From Allacma fusca (taxonomy: Eukaryota > Arthropoda > Collembola > Symphypleona > Sminthuridae): 64,000 bases of DNA. The stretch covers positions 8,785,001-8,849,000 of the forward strand of contig OX359245.1 of NCBI GenBank assembly GCA_947179485.1, given 5' to 3'. The position numbers and the translations under genes are program-made. Every line of letters begins with the position of its first letter. The stretch's first letter is position 1. The notes below the pieces were generated by a model, which had not been told where the DNA came from, did no database searches, and was given only the letters and a program-made list of their open reading frames with translations. Shown piece by piece: positions 34,855-46,334 of the stretch.

Positions 34855-35224
34855 CAGAGCTGCTTAGTAGCACCCGAAAAATACCCGTCGGGTCGGGTTC
34901 GGGTTAGCTAAAATAAAGTACCCGATTCTCGGGTCGAGTGCGGGTAGTTGCAAGATCACCTGAAAATTCAGGTGATCTGCCATCAAGGTGATTGCCGTCA
35001 AGTTCAGGTAAAAATAAAATACCTGAACACTTTATCAGGTTCAAGTTCGGGTCTCAGTATATGAAATACTTGAACCTGAACTTGACATTTCAGGTATTTT
35101 GCAGATATTTACTTCCGCGAATAAAATTCAAACTTCACGTGAATGAGTTTTTTTACCTGAAATGTCCGGTTCGGGTCGGGTTCAGGTGCGGACCCTGATT
35201 TTTTGATACCTGAAAGCAGCTCAG
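34855..35224. mobile_element. hAT-type MITE, CAGGTTCAAGTTCGGGT family
   Basis: The left end CAGAGCTGCTT pairs with AAGCAGCTCAG at the right end, with one mismatch. The 8-bp duplication GTTCCAAC lies at 34847-34854 and 35225-35232. The paralogous segment near 54690 reads GAATGTTCCAAGATC without any insert, which is an empty-site comparison. The arms repeat CAGGT, GGTTCAGGT and TCGGGT words. Confidence 0.9.
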
Positions 35225-37130
35225 GTTCCAACATCAGTTGTAATGGCCCCGTATATCCACTGAAATTTGTCACGATTATTTGCGTAAGAAATGAAAATCT
35301 TCGGGAAGGTAAAAATGATTTTTCCTCGTAAAGTAAGTAGACGATATTCTCGCTATTACGTTGGGCTGTATAGCAGATAATTGCATATAAAACTGCATAC
35401 AAAAGTAAGAAATAAAATCCAAATTACACCCAAAACATTTGCTATTTCTAAAAATTTGTATTAAAGCAAAGCAAATTTTTCAAATAGGTTCAAGGTGTTT
35501 GTTTATGGCTTACATTACCCTGAGATAATTAAAGGGAATATATTCGTAGTTAACAAATGTTTGTTGTCATCTTTTCTTTTTCCAAGGACATTTTTTACTG
35601 TTTCACAACTGTTTAGAAATTTGCAACGTTTTGAATCTACAAAAATAATAATGAAAAAAAAAAGTAAAATATATTTATAAAAAGTAAATTTAAAATTAAA
35701 TAAAGATATTAATAAAAAAATTTGCACCGCCATAAAATCCCCACTTTGTACACCTTTGCCCATATCCTAAAACTTGTAATTAAAATTTGCTGATCTATCC
35801 GACAAACTAACCTCTGCAACCCTTTAATGACCGCTGTATTACGAGCTTCTGATTTGGGGGCACGGAAAAAGTGAAGTTGTGAAATAATTGTTTCCCGAAA
35901 ATATTGGATAATTCACCATATTCTGACCATCATTCTAAATTTTGAAACTAATTTTCCGAGTGGTTTTTAAATGTCGCCCATCCTAAAGAGCAAATTTTAA
36001 TTTAAAATATTAAATTAAAATTTGTACAAATATGTTCGTAAAATTACGTGGTAGACTGATAAATAAAATTATCCATGATATGCACATACAAGTAATTTGT
36101 ACAGGAAAGACATGCTATGTTTATTCAAGAGTTGAATGAAAAACAAATTATAAGAGTCGGGGGAGAATTAGTAAAATCCAGAAATTCAGACAGCCTCTAC
36201 TGTTACCCTGAATTTATTTTTGTATTAGTACTGGTATCTACCTGGATGTAAGCAGTGGTTTACATCATACAATATTCCCACAAAATTTTTAGTTGAATTA
36301 CTTTCAACCATTTATTATATATTGAAGAAAAATTTTACAAAGCACAATTGAATCATTTCCTAAGGAACCAACTGACAATATACATACTTCCAGATCACAA
36401 AAAAAATTATTATTTTTTATAAATTTTATCCACTTCTTTCAAATAGACTTTCTTATACAGGGAATTTCGTATATAGCAGTTTCCTTGTTTATAGTATTCC
36501 CTTTATAACGGTTTGGTTACATTTTTCTAGGGTCACATTTACATTATATAGTATAGGGATAGAGTGGCATCTCCATGTAGCGGCAGGTATTTTTTGTTCC
36601 CTTGTGAACCACACTATAGGAAACTCATTGTACTAAATAGTCCTCTAATGGCATGCCATGGGGGCTTTGCACAAATTTCACTATGTACATTTGGAACGAG
36701 ATCTTGAAAATCTGAAAGCCATTACGAGAGCAAAATGCATAACTGGCGTGGAAGCTTGATTTCGTAAGAAAATCTACATTGACTTGAAAGTAATTCATAG
36801 ATTTTCGATAAGCAAATTAAAAATAACTTTCTAACAATAAAACACTAATTATTAAGTGATGATTCATCCACGGTCTCCTAAGTAATTCTCCCCGGTGGTG
36901 TTTCCCAAAAGCAATAAATAGTCACTAATTTTAACAAAATTCCTATAGGTTGCAAGCATTACGAGTTAATAAAGCTTATAATTATCTCTGCAAAATAGTC
37001 CCAATAATCTGTAGTTATTTAAACATTTACTATATATCCATAGTACACTATGTATATTATTCACCTATGTGCATGCATTACACATAATTATGCATAACAC
37101 GAGCATAATTTTGCGGTCACCAGTGCAACG

Positions 37131-37345
37131 CATGGGTAGAACCTGAGTATTTGGGTGCAGGTCCAGGTTATAATTGCACCATTTAAGTACCCAAACTGAA
37201 TGGGTACTTTATTGGTACTAGCAATTTGTACCCAAATATTGGCTACAAAGTCTGGTGTTGGCTACAATTTTTGGTTGTACCTGGCAGGAACTGGTATACC
37301 TGGATCTGATAAATTATTACCTGAAAATGTGGGTACGTTTACGCA
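37131..37345. repeat. GGTACCCA-rich repeat, copy in duplication A
   Basis: Repeated GGGTAC, TACCCAAA and ACCTGG words, with a counterpart at 56495-56740 in copy B and a partial inverted counterpart at 38110-38275. It looks like the arms of another miniature element, but I could not pair ends or find a target duplication. Confidence 0.55.
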
Positions 37346-37559
37346 TAGAAATCCGTCTTACGAGATATCTATAGTGTAGGCTGTGGCATTCTCTCAGACT
37401 AAATTGTTTCTTTCGGTATACAACGTGTTTTAAGGAGTGCATCCTAATTTTTGAAAATCATACGTTAATGCAATAGAGCTATTTGACCATCTTATTGTTA
37501 TTACAACGTGCCTGCAATAAGTACGTCTAATTTCAATTCTACTTGTGATTTGGGCAAAA

Positions 37560-37960
37560 TGTCATGAAATTATATTGTGGTTTTGGAGGGTGACCCAGAC
37601 GTAGAAGATTTAATTAAAGACGACAATGAAAGCAATATTTGTAAATATTTTGTACTTGCAAAATTTTTATATACCTAAACTACTTACAATGTGTCATTTA
37701 TATTGTGAACACGTTCTAGGCCTAGGCTTCCCAGCTTAGGCTGCAATCGCAAGGGACTTTCTCGCTGTTTTCGGAACCGCGGGGTTCCCATAGAAAAACG
37801 TTTCTCATACGGCTCCGATCCTTTGACACTAAACCGTCGTTCAATGAATGGAGAATGGTGGCAAATCCGGAAATGTTTTTGTCAGAAGGCATGACGTATA
37901 GGTTCAAATCTACAGATTTTAGTTCCATTAAGATGTCTAGTATTTGCAAAAATAATGAAA
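37560..37960 (+). pseudogene. Decayed paralogous exon pair (with 56960-57260)
   Basis: At 37590-37645 the plus strand encodes GDPDVEDLIKDDNESNI. The aligned DNA at 56993-57044 encodes GDPEVEDLIEDGNESNI. Most differences between them are third-position or conservative, suggesting past selection on a protein. Downstream, 37720-37770 and 57125-57170 both encode variants of LAAxARDFL. Frames then break in both. An overlapping minus-strand frame at 37722-37949 is less convincing, because it is not kept in the other copy. Confidence 0.4.
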
Positions 37961-38109
37961 GGATGCAGAATTGTATCTAGCTTGTAATTTCTGTGACTTC
38001 TGCCTTTAAAAGGTATTTAAATAAATATAAAAATAATAAAAATAACAAAGATAGCAATTGGTGAGACGTAATATTAGTTTACAGTAATTATTTTTAAACT
38101 ACTTGATTG

Positions 38110-38480
38110 GATACTGGTAAGTAGAGATGTTTAAAGTACAAGTCCATACTTTGGTATCAGGTTCAGGTATTAACATTTATTTAATGGGTACTTTTGATCA
38201 GGTACTGGTCTGGGTACGATTTTTGCCGGTACTCACTAATTGGGTCCAGGTCCAGCATTTTTGCACCCATGCGATATAATGGTGTTGGCACTCTCCTATG
38301 TGTAGCAATTTTCCTTCTAGATTTTCTCGAATTTTATTCATTGAGCTGGGTCAAGTTTCGAGATTTCTTCGATCCTTTCTGATACAAAGGCTTATGGGCT
38401 TCCTTCGATTGTAATTGCCACTGGAAGATTTTGTGGTGCCCGAATTTTGGAAAGCATTAACACCTTTTAGCGTTGGAAAT
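38110..38480. repeat. Inverted GGTACC repeat piece and a decayed family unit
   Basis: 38110-38275 is an inverted partial copy of 37131-37345. 38290-38480 carries the repeated-unit blocks TCTAGATTTTCTCGAATTTT and TTCATTGAGCTGGGTCAAG. No gene is supported. Confidence 0.45.
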
Positions 38481-38821
38481 CTCATATAACATTGTAAAGC
38501 ACGATTTGATCTCTCCAAAATAAAAGTTCTTCAAAAGAAGAATCTTCAAAAATATAATTATTATTATTACAGCATGATGACCCACGTGTGCGCAAGATTA
38601 AAGCATGTAGGAAATGAAATCTGACCCTTCAATCTTCCTGAGCAATTTTTTCCATTAGACTTCACGTAGTGAATAATATTAATTGACTGCGAAATATCAA
38701 ACTAAATGGTGAGGAGATTAGGAATTATTTTTACGGGAGACATTCTGTGAGGGTTAATGTTCAATGACATTAAAATTGTTGAAAAATTTCAAATAGGCAT
38801 TTCACAAGCTGACTTTAAATA

Positions 38822-40020
38822 AAAAGGATGTCGTCAGTAAGGTTCTCAACGGATAGGATAATTCCGTTATCCTATCCGTATCCTATCCGATCCGAATTTT
38901 TACTGATAAAACTGAAGCGTATTCGATCCTATCCGCTTCAATCGGATTAAAATTAATCTTATCCGAAGCTTATCCGTAAATTTTCGGATGCGGTATTTAT
39001 CCTATCCGAAGCCGTCGGATACGAATAAGGAGCTATCCGATCCTATCCGCGGATATCCGATCCTATCTGCGGATACACGAATCAATTGTAGAAGTTTAAA
39101 TTGATCCTAGAGTTTGGCTTTTAGTTTTAAATACAATATTCTGTCAGTTTATAACGTATTGTAATGACAGAAGAAACCGTGCGTATACATATGTTTGCTT
39201 GGCAAAACATTAATAATTTAAGAATTGAGAGTTGTTTTTCGCTTATCAGATATTCTCAAATATTTACTTATTAGTAACCTTTAACAATTTGAAGCCTATA
39301 AGAACAGGTATCTAGAATAAGCAGCTGAAATTCAAAATATGACTGAATTTCTGGTCATAACATAAATACTTGACGGCATGCTTATATTCGTAAGGTTCGG
39401 TTTCAGGTTTGCTACAAATGCTACATGAAGTGAAAAAAGTATAAACGTTTTGAGAAATTGTCGAACTAATGTCCTGTCGGTGATTGCAGCAGATATAAAT
39501 TATTAGAGTGGTCGTCATATTTTAAAAAATTCGTTTATCCGCGGATATCCTCGGATATCCGTCGGATTATCCGAAAAACAAAAGGTCGCTATCCGATCCG
39601 TTCGGATATTTTATGTAGTAGTATCCGATCCTATCCGGGATTTTTTTCGGATGCGAATGACAAAACCGATCCGTTCGGATAAATATCGGATCGGATAATC
39701 TTCAGTTTTATCCTATCCGTATCCGTATCCGATCCGTATCCGTTCGGATATATCCGATCCGTTGAGAACCTTAGTCGTCAGGGAAGAGCCAAAATGGTCT
39801 AAGTGCAATTTCGATTAGAAGAAAAATGGTCAACATGCCTTTTTCCTTAAAGGCAAAATGGAATAGTTGCAAGCCTTCCTAAAAGCAAAATGAAATACAT
39901 GCAGTTTTCACTAAAAGCAAAATGGTCCACATGCGTGTATACATTCATAATGACCATTCTGCTTTTAAGCGAAATTGTATGTAGACCATTTTGATTTTAA
40001 TCGAAAATGCATGTTGACCA
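38822..40020. mobile_element. Foldback element interrupted by a hAT MITE
   Basis: 39782-40020 plus the few bases before 38838 match the foldback at 49043-49376, with the same AGCAAAATGGTCTACATGC words. The left terminus GTCGTCAG.GGAAGAG is split by the MITE 38838-39773, whose target duplication GTCGTCAG comes from that terminus. The right terminus is lost where the element at 40021 begins. Confidence 0.75.
38838..39773. mobile_element. hAT-type MITE, ATCCG family, copy 2
   Basis: Perfect 17-bp inverted repeats TAAGGTTCTCAACGGAT and an 8-bp duplication GTCGTCAG (38830-38837 and 39774-39781). It is nearly identical in layout to copies 1 and 3. A minus-strand open frame in the centre (39312-39518) is shared with copy 3, but has no domain and follows simply from sequence similarity. 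Confidence 0.95.
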
Positions 40021-40822
40021 GAAGGATGGGAAATCCGAAAAACTTGAATTCTAATTCGAATTAAAATATTCAAGGCGAAGAATTCCAATTTAAAATACCT
40101 ATAGCAATACTGAAAAATATGAATTCTAATACGGATTTTAATATCCTCGAGTATTCGTTCATTATGAATTCCGATTTGAATATTTATTTGAACACTCCTA
40201 GTATACTGAAAATACAAAGAATTTATTTACGGAAAAAGTTCAACCTTAGAAACATGATATCATCAATGCTTTGGGAAGCTAGTTTCCCCCGCAGATCATT
40301 GAGTATCATTTTAAGAGCTGAAAAAGCACATTCAACTGAAATTTGAACTCCAATATTACTAATTTTCTTTCGGCCCATTTTTAGTTACCTGTAAAAATTT
40401 TAGTATCAACGATTTAATACTTGGATAAGTAACTTGTAGGACAAACAATAGTTTTGAGCACAGCCGTTAAAAGCCTCTGACAAGTGATAATAATTCGACT
40501 CTTTTTTACGTAGAATGCGGAAGCATGTTCATTTCGGACGAAGAAAACGTTCGCTCTTTGATTAACTTTACGTTGTAAGTAAAAAATTGCGACAATTTTA
40601 AATTTATATTTACGTATGTACAATTGATGAAATATACATTGAAAACAAAACTTTATTTTAATCGGAATTCAGTGAAAAATATTTGAATACCAATTCCGAT
40701 TCCAAAAAAATTTTTGAATGCGATTTTGAATTAAAATACTTCCAGGGAATTATTTGGAATTCCAATATGAATTAAAATCCTCAAATTTTCGAATATAATT
40801 CCGATACCGATTCCCATCCTTG
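40021..40822. mobile_element. Degraded hAT element with a surviving transposase tail
   Basis: The ends GAAGGATGGGAA and TTCCCATCCTTG are inverted repeats (intact form CAAGGATGGGAA, YARNG). On the minus strand, about 40231-40350 encodes VECAFSALKMILNDLRGK followed by IDDIMFLRLNF, the hAT C-terminal dimerisation region. The arms carry GAATTCCGAT words, as at 204-1159. The flanking 8-mers do not match, so one side was probably rearranged. This links the MITE family to its autonomous parent. Confidence 0.75.
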
Positions 40823-41994
40823 ATTGAAACCCGAATTTTAATCCAGTTCAGTATTCGAACTAGATTGATTTGTAAATTTTGAATTGAATTGAACTGTTCC
40901 GACCACTAGTTCCAAAATGAAGTATTTTTTTAAAATGGTTTTTTTTGACATTTTGACTCCCACGTCGTCTGCTCATTTTTTGTCCGTATTCAAACTGCAA
41001 GCGATCGAGAATTTTTAAAAGTATTTTGATTTATAAGTAAGCGTTCCGAAATGGTGTCTAAAACAATTTAATACCTGATTGGTGGAAACTAGAACTGTAT
41101 TTGTATATTTTCAGCAAGGTAACTATATTTCATTTATGAACACCAAAACTAGTAAGAGTGCTGGCAATTATTCCTCCTTACAGTAATAATTAATATAATA
41201 ATATTGATTAGTCTTTCCCAATTTCGCTCCAGATACTGAATTCCTCTCAACACTGTTCCATGTGCTCAAGTCTAATGTCCATAATCCTCAAAACAAAGGC
41301 ATATCAACCACAAGCCATGAAGTTGCACTCTCTTCTCTATTAGAAATTAAAAGCTAACGGCTTACGAATCAAGCCCTGTCGAAGAGACTTAACGTAACAT
41401 CCCCACTTCCCCTCCGCTTCGCCGAGCGGATTGTATACTCTACTGCAAAGAGGAATTATGACCGGTATCACTTTAGAGTTTGTATCGGGAGCGCAATAAC
41501 CGGTCTTCATTCTACACATTTTAAAGTGTAAATACGTAATTTTATACGATAAATATTTTTGTTGGAAAATAGTTCGATTTACATCGATGAGACAGAATGC
41601 TGCAAAATGGCGGGCGAGCAGATTTTTTGGGCAATCGTAATTAATAAAAAAATAAACACACTAAATGCTGCCACAAATATATTTTATAAATTTTACAATC
41701 ACAACTACTCTCCTTATATTTATTACATTAACCTGTGAAAGACCTGCGTTGTTGAGTAACCAGATTTTTATCACTCAATTTTTATTCCGTCAAAGTATTT
41801 TTAAATTTAAATTTGTGCATATTTTTGACGCTTTCTGGCTATATAGGGTTCTCAATTGTGGTATACAGCTCCAGACTACGTCATTTGTTCGGAGTTAATT
41901 TATGGCTTGGCTTTTTAACTATGGCTTTACGTGTATAGTCATATGCAAAGAACACAATACACAAAGAGTGCCTGCTAACATTTAATTAACATCC
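40823..41994. other. Intergenic sequence with repeat fragments
   Basis: 40850-40905 ends in CCGACCACTA, like the CAGTTCAGTT hAT family. 41440-41540 matches the interior of the CCGCTATAATTT family (GGAATTATGACCGG, AGAGTTTGTA, AATAACCGGTCTTCATTCTA). The plus-strand open frame at 41665-41898 has no domain. Confidence 0.5.
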
Positions 41995-42110
41995 AGGAGG
42001 GAATATGTTCGGAGGGAATGTGTTCGAGGGAATATAACGCGAAGGAATGTGTCGGAGGGAATATATCCGGAGGAATTGTGGCGGAGGGAATATATCCTAA
42101 CTCCGATACA
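41995..42110. repeat. Imperfect GGAGGGAATATATCC tandem repeat
   Basis: Six or seven units of 14-20 bp, variants of GGAGGGAATATRTYCG, in one orientation. Confidence 0.8.
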
Positions 42111-43343
42111 AATGCGTTTTCCTCACTTTAGTAAATCAGTATAGTAAACATAGTGAAAGGTTTTACCTGATAGAGTGAATGATAATTGTATTGCTAAAAA
42201 CAATCTGACTCCTTTAATTCCATGTAACGTCAATATTTCCTGTGTTGGTCAGGTTCTGTGGTTTCCTTTATCATATTATAGGTCCTTAAACTTTTGTAAA
42301 TTTGTGACCTCAAATTTAGCGTAGTTTCGTAAATAACTCAAAGATAATACAAGTTAATACAAAAAGAGGAATCTTGAAATGCCTAAACTTATCTCCGCCA
42401 ATTCAAAACTCTGCCATAGGAGTTACGATGGAAGTAGCGACGTGGAAGGAAGCAGCAGAGCTTGCGGCTAGCAGCTCATTTTCGACATGTAATTGTGGCA
42501 GAATTGCAAAAATAATCGTCGTTTTTTTTGATGGGAGAGAAAAGCAGGCTGTGGCATCTCTATGGCAACCTTACCCGTCATCACAACTCTACCCAACAAA
42601 CAACCCGTTCCTTATTTCGGAGAGAACAATACTTCAACAATAAATCCGTCTTCATTTTGGGGGAGAGTTATGTAACGAATATTTTATTCGTTACTTACTG
42701 TTCTGGCAACCCAGCATCAGCCAACAGCTCAGATATTTAATAAAATTGTTTTCAGTCAATAGCTGAATATTATTGTAGCCAATCAATTTAAGCTCAATTA
42801 CAATTCTACAATATCGTCTCACTTTGCCAATCACTTCTTAACTGATCTTGAAACAATAAACACGCATATCTTTTGCTATTCTTTTGGAGTCACTATTTTA
42901 TATTATGAGTGACGAACTATTGGCTGAGCCATTAAAACGTTCAGTAGGCTCAATATACAAACTTGACAACAAAGTGAGTCTTTTATTCAATACAAATTCA
43001 ACATGAACAGTAACATCAATTAGGAAATATGTTTTGGCCGGGCACCCCAAGCCACTACTTGTACTGCTAGCCCAAGAGCCTCGGACTGTCAAGCAAGTCT
43101 GACTGACTTCCACCACGTTTAGCCTTTTTATAGGGTTAGCCGATACAAATAATTGGTTTAATTTATATATCCAATAATGTCACACAAATAGAAGTAACTA
43201 TTTATTAAGGAATGGTAATCATAATAATTCTAAATTCAATAACAATCATCATAATATTAGTTTAAATAACATTAGTATATATTGTAATAAGTAAAGATAA
43301 ATTCTTTACACAGTTCTCCCTAACATGGGGTAAAGGTTCTATC
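42111..43343. other. Intergenic sequence, no supported gene
   Basis: Open frames at 42374-42643 (plus) and 42898-43116 (minus) lack domains. A GC-richer block at 43030-43140 stands out from its AT-rich surroundings and might belong to the 5' side of the minus-strand frames that follow, or to an LTR-like region. I could not find a second copy. Confidence 0.35.
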
Positions 43344-43613
43344 TTATAGCTTCTTATACAGACATGGTGAAAATGGGAAATGCAACTTAAGGACGGTATT
43401 TGTCCACCAAATTATTCGTCCGGCATACTCGTTTAATCCGAAAACCCTAGCACGGATTTCAGATCCTCGAAAACACACATTATACTCTTTAACATCATGG
43501 TGTTTTCCCTTAGACGTAATTATATAATCATTTTCCTTTCTCCTTGTTGTCATGGTTACTTCAGGATGATTAATGGCTGGAAGCAATTGCCTCGCGTTAT
43601 AAATAAATAACAC
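43344..43613 (-). CDS. Unrecognised frame, possible exon
   Basis: A minus-strand frame of 89 codons, with a good acceptor-like GAGTTCCCAG just upstream. It encodes a mixed, non-repetitive protein (EVTMTTRRKENDYIITSKG, EYNVCFRGSEIRARVFG). It lies in the same phase as the frame at 43749-44093, separated by stops, so the two could be exons of one gene with a short intron. No family is recognised; a mobile-element protein is possible. Confidence 0.35.
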   Translation of the reverse strand: MLFIYNARQLLPAINHPEVTMTTRRKENDYIITSKGKHHDVKEYNVCFRGSEIRARVFGLNEYAGRIIWWTNTVLKLHFPFSPCLYKKL

Positions 43614-43748
43614 CTCTGGGAACTCTGGTACAGCTTATTGGTTCACCTTAATTGATCCTTTGTCCCTAGTTTTCTGTGGAATACTTGGTGGAATAGGAAT
43701 ATACCTGGACGTACTTGGCTGTGGTACTTCCGTTTACTTCCGCGTACT

Positions 43749-44093
43749 TCATGTACGCTTACGCGCTACATGATACGTCACCTCCAACGTCTTATCCTCT
43801 GACTCCTTCTTCCTAAATATAGCAAATACTTCCTTAGCTTTCTTTCGTTCCTCCTCCTTCTTCCTATCCGATTCATCTCTTAATTGGGACAGATGCTGGT
43901 TGATGGCTCGCTCCCTGATTAATGCATGGTTTGCGCTAAAGCGACACAATTGCCTACGAAGTTTTGATGGATTCACTATTTTTCCATTCCGATTAACTGC
44001 TGTATTCGACTGTACGTAATGTCCTCCTTGCAATAGAGCTTTAGCTACACCAATACAACTCGATTCTAGAATGCATACCCAAACAATTTTTAA
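43749..44093 (-). CDS. Unrecognised charged, coiled-coil-like frame
   Basis: The frame is open from about 44093 and has its first ATG at 44033. It contains SKLRRQLCRFSANHALIRER followed by a strongly charged helix-forming run (DESDRKKEEERKKAKEVF), which suggests a coiled coil. It ends in a basic tail RKRT. Composition is more protein-like than nearby chance frames. It could belong to a host gene or to a mobile-element ORF. Confidence 0.35.
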   Translation of the reverse strand, partial: LKIVWVCILESSCIGVAKALLQGGHYVQSNTAVNRNGKIVNPSKLRRQLCRFSANHALIRERAINQHLSQLRDESDRKKEEERKKAKEVFAIFRKKESEDKTLEVTYHVARKRT

Positions 44094-44538
44094 ATCTTAT
44101 ATACCAATATTATCACAATAGCACTTTAGTTTTAAAATACCTTCATCGGTTTTATGTCCCAATTGGAAATTCGCTACAGAAAACCGATTCATATTGAGAA
44201 AACCAACAGTGGAATCGTTATAATCACAATTAAAAAGAGACCAATGTCAATTGTAAGATGGCTGATTACTGAATAAAATAGAGATGAGTAATACTACCAC
44301 TGAATTCTCATACATTAACATTACAATTCATTTTTGTCTAAATTTGTACATTATCATGTTTGCGGGGATTAGGCACGTATATGCTATAGGGGAGAAAAAG
44401 ATTTTGTGACATCATGTGCTCACCGCTGAATAACGAGATTTTGCCTTACTTTGTAGCGCTCATTTTCATTTAAAATAATTTGAATGTTGAATTATTGAGT
44501 TTTATTGGTGTAGATAATTATACGTGCATTTATTCCAG

Positions 44539-45261
44539 TAAAGTTCAGGAATCTTTCAGCCGTTGCACGAAAGAGTTATTTGACGAATGGTATAGACGGT
44601 GGAGCTGAAAACCTGCAAGAATTCGAAAATTGTTCACAGATTAAAAATCTGAAACATTTTTACCGATTAAAAAATTTAATAGACACTACGGCAGGAAGGA
44701 TTCTGCTTGGAGGAAAATTCGCTGAAAAGTACTTGTGGATTGAGCCTTCTTTTGTCGGTAATGTATACTGTCATTATTAATGACCCCTCTTTAATAAGAG
44801 CAATGCCTCTATACAGGGGTGCAATATTTGACCTTACATTTAACTCTCATTCTAAAAGTATATGGTTGTTAAATTAGGGACGAAATCGCTGTGAGTTCTA
44901 ATAATGTTCTTACGTTTTAAGCAGAAAACAATAAATTAAATTTTTCGTGCTGTTCTCAAGGAAACTTGAAGCGAGACGACATTCGAATGCAGGAGTAAAT
45001 CTTTGGGCCAATTTTTCCTATTGTGACTGTAAACTTGTTCAATGAAGCTATTGATTTCATCAATTCCACGTAAACTGTTTTCCTACATAGTTTTTAAGAT
45101 GAATACTTTGTCCCGTAAATGTAATCTCGATTCTGTATTTTTCAGTGAAAGACCATTATCTTTGCATATCTTCTCAAAAGACAACAATGTTGCAAATACA
45201 TTGATGGAACGTACCCTCAATGGAGATGTTTGCATCAATGACACGATTTTTCAAGTTGCTG
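44539..45261 (+). pseudogene. Aldehyde dehydrogenase (ALDH3-type) pseudogene, three exons
   Basis: Three plus-strand segments match the middle to C-terminal part of ALDH3-family (fatty) aldehyde dehydrogenases, which oxidise aldehydes to acids with NAD(P)+. Exon a (44539-44757): VQESFSRCTKELFDEWY, then, after a frame change near 44600, LKHFYRLKNLID, GRILLGGKF and IEPSFVG. Exon b (44961-45070): RMQE, then an in-frame TAA (44996-44998) where the family has a second glutamate, then IFGPIFPIVTVN and EAIDFINS. Exon c (45146-45261): ERPLSLHIFSKDNNV and NGDVCINDTIFQVA. Splice sites GT/AG fit at each junction and keep phase. The exons with the nucleotide-binding region and catalytic cysteine, and the final PFGGVG-type exon, are not seen nearby. 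With one frameshift and one stop, it cannot make an enzyme. Confidence 0.85.
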
Positions 45262-46015
45262 GTAAACTTTCACATTTTTGATTGGTATCCTGGTGACTAT
45301 TAGTATTTTTTTCTTGTCAAGAATCCTCTAAGTTGTATTAATATTTGTTATCTTCTTGGAAGACAGCAAACCTGATGATAGGATTCAAGTGTTAAATTTT
45401 TTATGTTCCAATAAAGATAATTCAGTTCATGTACACACATGTATGCACATATGTATGGAATTATAAATGCATTACGTATCTTTTCTGCGCGTAATTAATA
45501 AAAACGCATAGTTTGAATTATCATTTATGATTGTACTTTCAATTTCGGTTATTCCTAATCTTTACACCGGTATAAACACTACATGAAATACGAATTCCCT
45601 ACAAAATACGAGAATCAAATATTTTATATCGTTACTCTTAATTTGGATCCCGCAGAATGTTTCGCAGCATTAAATACAATACTATACCGGATAACCTGTA
45701 ATGTTTTCCTGTAATGAAGAAAAACGATGTGCGTTACACCGACAATTTCCAAATTGTCTCAATGTTATTTACAGGATATTTTTACCGGATCTTTTTGAAG
45801 AGTATTTACGTGTGTATCTGAACTTTCTGTTACGCCAGATGTATTACGCCAATGTATTTTAAAATTTGTTTTTACAGTACCGGACATGCTTACGATAATT
45901 TATTCATAAAAAGAAAAAATATTTTATAATATGGCTTTATAATTTGTTTCACTTCGCCTCCTTTAGCCTGCTTTGGCAGTGTGACTTTAATTTATATTTG
46001 TAGTTGGAATAATTA
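45262..46015. other. AT-rich spacer between the ALDH3 relic and the IR gene
   Basis: I looked for the missing last ALDH3 exon and did not find it. An AATAAAG near 45410 is possible as a polyadenylation signal for the former gene. No other feature is seen. Confidence 0.4.
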
Positions 46016-46192
46016 CAGTCAACTCTCGCTATAAAGGATGCTCAGGCACCGGCAAAATCGGTTACTTATAAACACTAATCCCTTAAAAGCATAGTGTTAT
46101 ACATTGTGTAAATTGGAATCGGGACTGCAAATCTTGATCCCTTATATCGAGAAATCCCTTATAAGGGTATCCCTTATAGTGAGAGTTGGCTG
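46016..46192. mobile_element. Pogo/Tigger-like MITE
   Basis: The left terminus CAGTCAACTCTCGCTATAA pairs with TTATAGTGAGAGTTGGCTG at the right, with one mismatch. The left flank is TA; the right flank is TG, which would be a mutated TA. Short inner repeats of CCCTTATA are present. Tc1/mariner-pogo elements insert at TA and have such CAGT-type ends. Single-ended lookalikes occur near 29085 and 57715. Confidence 0.75.
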
Positions 46193-46334
46193 TGAAACAT
46201 AATCATTGATGCTGGTTGTGTAGTTATTATTTAACAATTGTTTTCCACGGAACCACAGCATCAATTTCTGAAATGAAATTATGCTTATACAGGCAAAAAA
46301 CATTATATTTAGTCTTAAAATCGTCCCTTTAAGC

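Larger units (their letters stand above)
34470..37980. repeat. Segmental duplication, copy A
   Basis: It aligns in order with 54345-57350. Matched anchors include CCCCGACCTGTTTGT, AAATTTGTCACGAT, CCCCACTTTGTACAC, TTACATCATACA, CACCTATGTGCA, TTAATGCAATAGAG and GAAGATTTAATTRAAGA. By eye the copies differ at roughly a fifth of positions and have indels. Copy A carries a 370-bp hAT-type insertion (34855-35224) absent from copy B. The copies contain short coding-like pieces but no intact gene. Confidence 0.8.

Noticed and set aside
39312-39518. Minus-strand frame shared by two ATCCG MITE copies (also 49985-50239)
   Set aside because: Conservation is explained by recent common origin of the MITEs. 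It is absent as a full frame in the third copy and has no domain.
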